DNA of 5,143 nucleotides from Chloroflexota bacterium (GTDB lineage Bacteria > Chloroflexota > Limnocylindria > Limnocylindrales > CSP1-4). The number at the start of each line of letters is the position of its first letter. Positions within the stretch are counted from its first letter, which is position 1. The notes below the pieces were generated by a model that was given only the letters and a program-made list of their open reading frames with translations, ran no database searches and was not told where the DNA came from. The translations under genes and the position numbers were made by a program. Shown here piece after piece: positions 1 to 4,298 of the stretch. Location of the stretch: contig JACCYW010000212.1 in NCBI GenBank assembly GCA_013696275.1, forward strand, positions 1 to 5,143. The letters are read 5' to 3'.

Positions 1-546
1 CTGTGGACGGAACCTGCTGGCTGGTCCTACGAAGGTCGGGAGTGGCCGCTGCGCGGCGCACGCTTCGCGCCCGGCCCGGTGACGCGTGAGGGCCGACGCC
101 ATCCGAATGTGATCATCGGCGGTGAGGGCAAGCCGCGCTCGCTACGCCTGGCGGCCATCTATGCCGACGAATACAACGTGGTCTCGGCGCGACCCGAGAC
201 GGCCGGTGGGATCTATGAGCGCCTGGCTGAGGCGTGCCGGGTGGCGAGCCGGGATGCGCAGAGCGTGACCCGCTCGGCGATGACTGGTGTGCTGGTCGCC
301 GAGACGGAGGGTGAGCTGCTCGACCGCGTGCATGACCTGAGAGCCTTCATGGGTGGTGGTGAAAGCGACCCCGACGCCTGGCTCGCCGAACGGCGCGATC
401 GCTGGATCATGGGTACGCCTGACGAGGCTCTGGAACGGGTCACTGCCTTCGAGCGGGCGGGCGTGCAGCGGATGGTGCTCCAGGACTTCAGCCCCCGGGA
501 CCTGGACATGGTGAAGCTGCTGGGATCGGCGCTAGTCGGTGCCTAG
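1..546 (+). CDS. LLM-class (probably F420-dependent) flavin/deazaflavin oxidoreductase, C-terminal part
   Basis: The frame is open from base 1 and ends at TAG 544-546, leaving 181 residues. Family members are usually about 290-350 aa, so the N-terminal part lies outside the window. Residues 38-59 (IIGGEGKPRSLRLAAIYADE and the following YN) match the glycine-rich cofactor-phosphate segment IGG-G---L-LAA-YAD-WN typical of luciferase-like TIM-barrel oxidoreductases. A GWSYEGREW segment at 7-15 and the C-terminal pattern GVQRMVLQDF...DLDMVKLLG also fit the family. Such enzymes perform hydride transfer or monooxygenation in the cytoplasm with F420 or FMN. The cofactor and substrate cannot be read from this half, and F420 is inferred from resemblance to actinobacterial and chloroflexal members. 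It is convergent with the minus-strand frame ending at 543, and the two stop codons overlap. It shows no functional link to the sod genes. Confidence 0.85.
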   Translation: MWTEPAGWSYEGREWPLRGARFAPGPVTREGRRHPNVIIGGEGKPRSLRLAAIYADEYNVVSARPETAGGIYERLAEACRVASRDAQSVTRSAMTGVLVAETEGELLDRVHDLRAFMGGGESDPDAWLAERRDRWIMGTPDEALERVTAFERAGVQRMVLQDFSPRDLDMVKLLGSALVGA

Positions 547-686
547 CAGTCCCAAGTGATCTGGATGGGGCTGCCGCCCTGTCCCTGCAGCCCAGTATCG
601 CCGTAGGACCGGGCTCGGAACCACAAGCTGCCCTCGCCTCGGTACGCATGAGTCTTCCTGCAGTCACCGCCCGGACCGGTACGACG
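543..686 (-). other. In-frame coding-like continuation of the 687-887 frame beyond the TGA
   Basis: Past the TGA at 687-689 the same frame runs to TAG at 543-545. Its last 39 codons (DCRKTHAYRGEGSLWF... to ITWDC) regain a third-position G/C bias of roughly four in five. The stop overlaps the stop of the convergent oxidoreductase by two bases, a natural tail-to-tail end. The poor stretch is confined to about 666-702. Within it, another frame reads PMSLTSYRSGR with G or C at all 11 third positions. One base missing near 699-703 and one extra near 664-668 would therefore restore a continuous protein of about 114 aa. This may be a recently decayed gene, a gene with sequencing errors or, less likely, a recoded UGA. 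The C-terminal segment looks beta-rich. No family was recognised. Confidence 0.45.
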
Positions 687-887
687 TCAGCGACATCGGA
701 GAACGGTCCACTGCAGCGTGCTGCGCTGGAGTTGGACGGTCCTGTCGGCCAGGGCGTTGTTGACCAGCACGCCGTAGTCGTCGCCCACCTTGAGATGGCC
801 ATCGAACAGGACCGTGCCGCCCTGCCAGAGCAACGGGGGCGACGCGTCGATGGAGGCGCTCGTCAGCAGGCCGTCGCTCCGACCCAC
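687..887 (-). CDS. Small unrecognised protein downstream of sodX, ended by an in-frame TGA
   Basis: A GTG at 885-887 lies 7 bases after a GGAGG site and 24 bases after the sodX stop, and opens a 66-residue frame. Nearly every codon through residue 61 (ending TLQWT) has G or C in the third position, which is strong evidence of real coding. I do not recognise the family. The sequence alternates short hydrophobic and polar stretches (LLWQGGTVLFDGHLKVGDDY, then YGVLVNNAL), suggesting beta-strands. No signal peptide or membrane segment is visible. The last residues (VLRCR) lose the codon bias, and the same frame regains it beyond the TGA (see 543-686), so this is probably the front part of a protein of about 114 residues. 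The position suggests co-transcription with sodN-sodX. A role in nickel SOD biology is only inference. Confidence 0.55.
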   Translation of the reverse strand: MGRSDGLLTSASIDASPPLLWQGGTVLFDGHLKVGDDYGVLVNNALADRTVQLQRSTLQWTVLRCR

Positions 888-894
888 AAACGGG

Positions 895-899
895 CCTCC
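895..899 (-). promoter_or_regulatory. Ribosome binding site GGAGG for the small ORF starting at 887
   Basis: The minus strand reads GGAGG followed by CCCGTTT and GTG, a 7-base spacer. It decides the GTG start at 887, because the frame has no ATG before the upstream TAG at 912-914. Its presence just past the sodX stop supports independent translation of this small gene from the sod operon mRNA. Confidence 0.6.
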
Positions 900-911
900 G
901 GGACGGTGGAA

Positions 912-1391
912 CTACGCGGCCGGCAGTGACCGAAGCCGGCCGAGTCGGCCGGGTGGCCAGTAGCGGAACCAGGGTCGACCGATCACCAGCGGGGAGTCGA
1001 TCGGCCCGAACGTTCGCGAGTCGGTGGAGGCGTCGCGTGCGTCGCCGAGGACCACAAGGCGACCGGCCTCCACGGCCGCCACTCGCTTGACGAGAAGTCG
1101 GTCGGGAGCGCGCGGATCATGGTGCAGCACGAGCTCACCCACGCGAGGCGCGGAGGCGCTCCGAAGAGCCTTCGGGTCGACCAGGAGCCAGTCGCCGGGC
1201 AGGAGCGTGGGGGCCATGCTCGGCCCGTCGTAGGCGACCCGCTCCGGCCATGAGCGTATGACCCGCCGGATGAGCGGTAGGCAGAGAGCGCCCAGCGTGA
1301 GGACGGCGGTCGCGACCAGCCATCGGCCGCGAGGAAGGGTCAGGCGGAGGGCTGGAGCCTGGTGGCAGCCGGGCCGCCGGTCTCCTTCCAC
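912..1391 (-). CDS. sodX: Nickel-type superoxide dismutase maturation protease (S26 signal-peptidase family)
   Basis: This is a 159-residue S26-family serine protease that is expected to cut the leader of nickel SOD so that the nickel-binding histidine becomes residue 1. From the GTG at 1391, one hydrophobic segment spans about residues 24-41. The Ser-nucleophile box GPSMAPTL lies at 56-63 (Ser58), the Lys general-base region LLVKRV at 99-104 (Lys102), and the GDARDASTDSRTFG box at 116-129. The end RYWPPGRLG is typical of this subgroup. The gene overlaps the 3' end of sodN. The start is uncertain: there is no in-frame ATG before Met59. The GTG at 1391 lies 49 bases inside sodN, while a CTG at 1341-1343 overlaps the sodN stop as CTGA and would give 143 aa. 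Neither has a clear ribosome site. The function is confident from the motifs and from the sodN neighbour. Confidence 0.9.
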   Translation of the reverse strand: MEGDRRPGCHQAPALRLTLPRGRWLVATAVLTLGALCLPLIRRVIRSWPERVAYDGPSMAPTLLPGDWLLVDPKALRSASAPRVGELVLHHDPRAPDRLLVKRVAAVEAGRLVVLGDARDASTDSRTFGPIDSPLVIGRPWFRYWPPGRLGRLRSLPAA

Positions 1392-1765
1392 ATCGAGTCG
1401 ATCTTGTCGATCAGCTCCAGGAGCTTCTTGGCCTCCGCCAGTTCGACCGTCTGCTTGACCTTCGAGGCCTGCTTGGAGGCCTTCCAACACGTGTCGTGCA
1501 GGTCGGGGAACTTCTCCACGTGCTCGGGCTTGAAGTAGTCGTGCCACAGGACATCGATATGGTGCTTGGTCAGTTCGGCGCGCTCCTCCTTGACGAGGAT
1601 GCAGCGCTGGCGGAACACTTCATCCGAGGAGTCGTGGTACTTCTGCACGATCTTGTAGCACGACTCCGCCTCGATGCGGGCCTGAGCCGGGTCGTACACG
1701 CCGCATGGGATGTCGCAGTGGCCGTATGCCGTCCGGCGGGGGGCAAGGAAGCTCATCAGACTCAT
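1340..1765 (-). CDS. sodN: Nickel superoxide dismutase precursor
   Basis: This 141-residue enzyme dismutates superoxide to oxygen and hydrogen peroxide with a nickel centre. The nickel hook HCDIPCGVYDP is at residues 16-26. After removal of a 15-residue leader it supplies His1, Cys2 and Cys6, with Tyr9 nearby. Arg62 (mature Arg47), inside KEERAELTKHH, and the LWHDYFKPEH segment match conserved positions of the Streptomyces enzyme. The mature part would be 126 aa against about 117 in Streptomyces, because of a tail after WKETGGP. Three extra cysteines occur at mature positions 21, 40 and 78. The ATG at 1765 has AAGGAG six bases upstream, and no Sec or Tat signal is visible, as expected for a cytoplasmic enzyme. 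The 3' end overlaps sodX, which should remove the leader. Regulation by a nickel-responsive Nur-type repressor is common for such genes, but no clear operator was found here. Confidence 0.97.
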   Translation of the reverse strand: MSLMSFLAPRRTAYGHCDIPCGVYDPAQARIEAESCYKIVQKYHDSSDEVFRQRCILVKEERAELTKHHIDVLWHDYFKPEHVEKFPDLHDTCWKASKQASKVKQTVELAEAKKLLELIDKIDSMWKETGGPAATRLQPSA

Positions 1766-1771
1766 GGGTCA

Positions 1772-1777
1772 CTCCTT
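1772..1777 (-). promoter_or_regulatory. Ribosome binding site AAGGAG of sodN
   Basis: The minus strand reads AAGGAG-TGACCC-ATG, a six-base spacer. It fixes the ATG at 1763-1765 as the start rather than Met4, so the leader before the nickel-hook histidine is 15 residues. Confidence 0.8.
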
Positions 1778-1871
1778 CGTGCGGGACGCCACGAGTAGGC
1801 TGGGGCAGATGGGCAAGGCGTCCGCTGGTGTCGATCGTGCCACATGCTGCGCGCCCGTGCAGACATGGCAA

Positions 1872-1948
1872 GCATCTCGCGTGTAGCAGGGCATCTCGCC
1901 TCTGATTCCCATGGGGCGGGATTTGTGCAGACGCCGAGGCATCTGGCG
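1872..1948. repeat. Short direct repeats GCATCTCGC (two exact, one near copy)
   Basis: GCATCTCGC occurs at 1872-1880 and 1891-1899, and GCATCTGGCG at 1939-1948. The start-to-start distances are 19 and 48 bases, and 19 is near two helical turns. They lie about 105-185 bases upstream of the sodN start, where regulator sites would be expected. Whether they bind anything is inference. Confidence 0.4.
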
Positions 1949-1978
1949 AGGTGCGATGGAAGGGTCGACCTCGCGAAT

Positions 1979-1991
1979 CACGCTCAGCGTG
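1979..1991. repeat. 13-base palindrome CACGCT-C-AGCGTG
   Basis: This is a perfect inverted repeat with six-base arms and a one-base centre, about 215 bases upstream of the sodN start. It has the size of a dimeric-regulator half-site pair, but short palindromes are not rare in DNA of this base composition. Confidence 0.3.
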
Positions 1992-2041
1992 TGGCGGGCG
2001 GCGCCTCCAGGTGGGTCGAAACGGAGATGGCTTCCGCACTT

Positions 2042-2058
2042 CTCCCGTTAGACGGGGG
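2042..2058. repeat. Small hairpin CTCCCGT-TAG-ACGGGGG
   Basis: Seven pairs, one of them a G-T wobble, close a three-base loop. No T-run follows on either strand, so it is not a standard terminator. It lies mid-interval between tauE and sodN and may be a structure in the tauE 3' region or the sodN leader. Confidence 0.3.
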
Positions 2059-2191
2059 TCCGAGGGAAGGTGCGTGGCGAGTGGGCTGCATTGCTGCGTC
2101 TTAGTCTCGGGCGATGGTAAGTACGCGCCGGCTCGGAGAACGCCTCTGGCGCGCCCGATGTGGCACCGGGCATGCGCCCGCAGCATAGGTG

Positions 2192-2214
2192 GTGAGATCC
2201 AGCGTCGATCTCAC
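2192..2214. repeat. Perfect 8-base inverted repeat GTGAGATC / GATCTCAC
   Basis: The arms 2192-2199 and 2207-2214 are exactly complementary around a seven-base loop (CAGCGTC). It lies 61 bases past the tauE stop on the minus strand, so it could be the stem of a tauE transcript end. No U-tract follows, and an operator is an equally possible reading. Confidence 0.4.
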
Positions 2215-2275
2215 GTAGCATGTCCCTGGAGGCTGAGCGGTGCGGATGATGCGGCGCGGGCGTGGCTTGACCGGG

Positions 2276-3265
2276 TCAGTGACCCCAGATGAGCGTCGGC
2301 AGGGCCAGTCCGATGGAGAGGAACGTGATGGCGATGGTGGCCGACTCCCGGCCGAGTCGAGTGAGGAGGAGCGCGCCCGGGATCATCGCCGCCACGGAGC
2401 CCGCGAAGAGCGGCACCACCAGCCACCAGTTGGGCTCCACGTCGGTGAAAGCAGCGGCGCTCAGGACATAAGCGAACACCGCGGTCGCCGCCATGAAGAC
2501 CCGCCCGACCAGCGACGAGCCGATGGCCTGGCGAGGATCCAGTCGGGTCAGGATGAGCAGCTTGACGCCGATCGGTCCCCAGCCGGCGCCGGAGATGCCC
2601 GATGAGAAGCCGGCCGCCAGACCGATACCGCCGACGCGCGCGGTCGGCACGTCGGTCGGTGCTCGGACCGACCCGAGCCCGCCCCAGCGCAGTGTGGCCA
2701 GCACGACCAGACCCACCGCCACGATCATGCCGGCCACCACCCGGGCGATGGTGTCCTTGGGCAGCGCTGCCGCGAAGAACGGACCGATGAAGGCGCCGAT
2801 CATGCCGCCTACGATGAGCGGCACCGCTATCGACCGGTTGACGTTACCCATCCGATAGTGGCTGGCCGCGCCAAGTGGGATGACCAACACCTGCAGGAAG
2901 AGCGAGACGGCGGCCGCGAACCGTGCATCCACGCCCAATAGGAGTAGCCCAGGCACCAGGACGCCGCCGTAGACGCCGATGGAGGTGGCCGCCAGTCCCG
3001 ATGCGGCCGCGATGAGAGTGCCGCCCAGGATGAGCGGTCGCTCGGCGGCTGGCGCCAGCACGAGCGTGCCCAACACCAGGAGACCGCACACCAGCGGAAC
3101 CAGCAGGCTGACCAAGAGGACCCGCCTGGAGAGGCCGGTCCGATGGCGCAGCGCGCTCAGGCGCGAGGGGCCTGGCTCAGGTGGCGGTCCTGTCGCAGCC
3201 TCGCGGCCGACCGGCCCGCTCGGCGCCTCGGGCATCACCGGGCGGCCGTCGGGGGCTGGAGACAC
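2276..3265 (-). CDS. TauE/SafE-family membrane permease (putative sulfite/sulfonate transporter)
   Basis: This 329-residue polytopic membrane protein has about eight hydrophobic segments, roughly at 49-71, 77-98, 115-135, 147-168, 172-192, 211-233, 281-301 and 308-326. It shows the duplicated TauE/SafE pattern. Half one has GVYGGVLVPGLLLLGVDARF (97-116) then AVSLFLQV. Half two has GFSSGISGAGWGPIGVKLLI (219-238) then DPRQAIGSSLVGRVFMA. Family members move sulfite, sulfoacetate and other organosulfur or anionic compounds across the inner membrane. Divergent cysDN makes a sulfur oxyanion the best guess, by context only. The N-terminus is a Pro/Gly/Ala-rich 48-residue stretch before the first helix. 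The start is GTG at 3265; an ATG at 3235 would shorten it by 10 residues. Neither start has a ribosome site, and a TAGTAT box ends seven bases before the GTG, consistent with leaderless translation. Confidence 0.85.
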   Translation of the reverse strand: MSPAPDGRPVMPEAPSGPVGREAATGPPPEPGPSRLSALRHRTGLSRRVLLVSLLVPLVCGLLVLGTLVLAPAAERPLILGGTLIAAASGLAATSIGVYGGVLVPGLLLLGVDARFAAAVSLFLQVLVIPLGAASHYRMGNVNRSIAVPLIVGGMIGAFIGPFFAAALPKDTIARVVAGMIVAVGLVVLATLRWGGLGSVRAPTDVPTARVGGIGLAAGFSSGISGAGWGPIGVKLLILTRLDPRQAIGSSLVGRVFMAATAVFAYVLSAAAFTDVEPNWWLVVPLFAGSVAAMIPGALLLTRLGRESATIAITFLSIGLALPTLIWGH

Positions 3266-3271
3266 GGCGGC

Positions 3272-3278
3272 TATACTA
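3272..3278. promoter_or_regulatory. Divergent -10 element between tauE and cysD
   Basis: The plus strand carries TATACT (3272-3277), close to the TATAAT consensus, which would start cysD transcription near 3284 with a leader of about 80 bases. The minus strand of the same bases (3278-3273) reads TAGTAT, also of the TANNNT form, and would start tauE transcription at about its GTG at 3265. No good -35 hexamer was seen at 17 bases in either direction. One or both directions may be active. Confidence 0.5.
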
Positions 3279-3362
3279 CGCGACGCCCCGCCGCCGCTCC
3301 GAGCAGCGCTTACGGCGCGCAGACACGCATCACCTCCAACCCCTCAAGGTCATCACACTGCC

Positions 3363-4298
3363 ATGATCGATTCCGCCCAAGTCTCCGAGCGTTCGCTCCG
3401 TCGTGCGCTGTCACATCTCGATGCGCTGGAGGCCGAGTCCGTCTTCATCATGCGCGAGGTGGCGGCTGAGTTCGAGCGGCCTGTCCTGCTCTTCTCCGGC
3501 GGCAAGGACTCCATCGTCTTGCTCCGCCTGGCCGAGAAAGCGTTCCGACCGTCACGCTTCCCCTTCCCCATCATGCATATCGACACGGGTCACAACTTCG
3601 CAGAGGTGCTCGACTTCCGCGACCGGCGCGTAGCGGAGCTCGGCGAGCGGCTCATCGTGGCCTCCGTCCAGGACTCCATCGACAATGGTCGCGTCCGCGA
3701 AGAACCCGGCAACCCGTCACGTAACCGGCTCCAGACGACGACGTTGCTGGATGCCATCACGGCTCATGGCTTCGACTCCGTGTTCGGGGGCGCCCGACGG
3801 GACGAGGAGAAGGCCCGGGCCAAGGAACGGGTGTTCTCGCTGCGCGACGAGTCCGGCCAGTGGGAGCCCAAGGCCCAGCGGCCGGAGCTGTGGAGCCTTT
3901 ACAACGGCAAGGTCCGCAAGGGCCAGCACATGCGCGTCTTCCCCATCTCCAACTGGACCGAGATGGACGTCTGGCAGTACATCCAACGCGAGGAGCTGGA
4001 AGTGCCCAGCATCTACTTCGCGCATGAGCGTCCTGTCTTCCGGCGCGACAACATGTGGCTGGCGACGAGCGACTTCCTGCCCCATGGATCGGATGAGTCG
4101 GTCGAATCGATGGTCGTGCGCTATCGCACCGTGGGCGACATGACGTGCACCGGAGCGGTCAACTCCTCGGCTGCATCGGTAGCCGAGATCATCGCTGAGG
4201 TCGCTGCCGCGCGCATCACCGAGCGCGGTGCCACGCGAGCGGATGACGCCTTCAGCGAGACGGCCATGGAAGACCGCAAGCGCGAGGGCTATTTCTAG
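3363..4298 (+). CDS. cysD: Sulfate adenylyltransferase subunit 2 (ATP sulfurylase, CysD)
   Basis: This 311-residue catalytic subunit forms adenosine 5'-phosphosulfate and pyrophosphate from ATP and sulfate in the cytoplasm, the first step of sulfate assimilation. The PP-loop SGGKDS is at residues 45-50, MHIDTGHNF at 71-79, and GGARRDEEKARAKER at 142-156. The region FPISNWTEMDVWQYI and the conserved end REGYF follow. Length and ends match the family (about 300 aa), so it looks intact. The frame is open upstream to 2979, but that part is antisense to tauE. The ATG at 3363 gives the normal family N-terminus. The ribosome site is weak, with only AAGG about 14 bases upstream. cysN begins at the base after its stop, so the two are translated together. 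It is divergent from tauE across 97 bases. Confidence 0.97.
   Translation: MIDSAQVSERSLRRALSHLDALEAESVFIMREVAAEFERPVLLFSGGKDSIVLLRLAEKAFRPSRFPFPIMHIDTGHNFAEVLDFRDRRVAELGERLIVASVQDSIDNGRVREEPGNPSRNRLQTTTLLDAITAHGFDSVFGGARRDEEKARAKERVFSLRDESGQWEPKAQRPELWSLYNGKVRKGQHMRVFPISNWTEMDVWQYIQREELEVPSIYFAHERPVFRRDNMWLATSDFLPHGSDESVESMVVRYRTVGDMTCTGAVNSSAASVAEIIAEVAAARITERGATRADDAFSETAMEDRKREGYF
4284..4288 (+). promoter_or_regulatory. Ribosome binding site GAGGG of cysN inside cysD
   Basis: GAGGG lies in the last codons of cysD (encoding the REG of REGYF), ten bases before the cysN ATG at 4299. With stop and start adjacent (TAGATG), cysN translation is probably coupled to cysD. Confidence 0.5.

Larger units (their letters stand above)
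1766..2275. other. Gene-free interval between tauE and sodN (sodN upstream region)
   Basis: These 510 bases lie between the sodN start and the tauE stop, both on the minus strand, so they should hold the sodN promoter and any tauE terminator. Open frames exist on both strands, but their products are arginine-rich or lack the third-position G/C bias of the neighbours, and I recognise none. Visible structure is limited to short direct repeats (1872-1948) and inverted repeats (1979-1991, 2042-2058, 2192-2214). No convincing -35/-10 pair, U-tract terminator, tRNA or known riboswitch was seen. Confidence 0.6.

Noticed and set aside
488..802. Minus-strand 104-residue frame overlapping the small gene
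   Set aside because: Its third-position bias is poor over both flanks, and the 687-887 frame explains the overlap better.
648..929. Plus-strand 93-residue frame opposite the small gene
   Set aside because: It is antisense to the minus-strand frame with the strong third-position bias and the GGAGG site, and it has no clear ribosome site.
1392..1547. Upstream extension of the sodX frame to an ATG at 1547
   Set aside because: This part lies entirely inside sodN in another frame and gives low-complexity Arg/Gly-rich sequence, while the S26 family begins near the hydrophobic segment.
1769..1981. Minus-strand 70-residue frame ending just before sodN, with several cysteines
   Set aside because: It has no ribosome site, its codon bias is clearly weaker than that of its neighbours, and no family was recognised. 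It is more likely sodN leader sequence.
2010..2075. Possible tRNA suggested by the 2042-2058 stem, whose loop would read TAG or CTA
   Set aside because: No acceptor stem, D-arm or T-arm of correct spacing is present on either strand, and the loop bases pair with each other.
1951..2292. Plus-strand 113-residue frame in the tauE-sodN interval
   Set aside because: The product is arginine-rich with no motif, the codon bias is poor, and it runs into the tauE 3' end on the opposite strand.
2979..3362. Upstream extension of the cysD frame
   Set aside because: It is antisense to the well-supported tauE gene, and CysD homology begins at the ATG at 3363.
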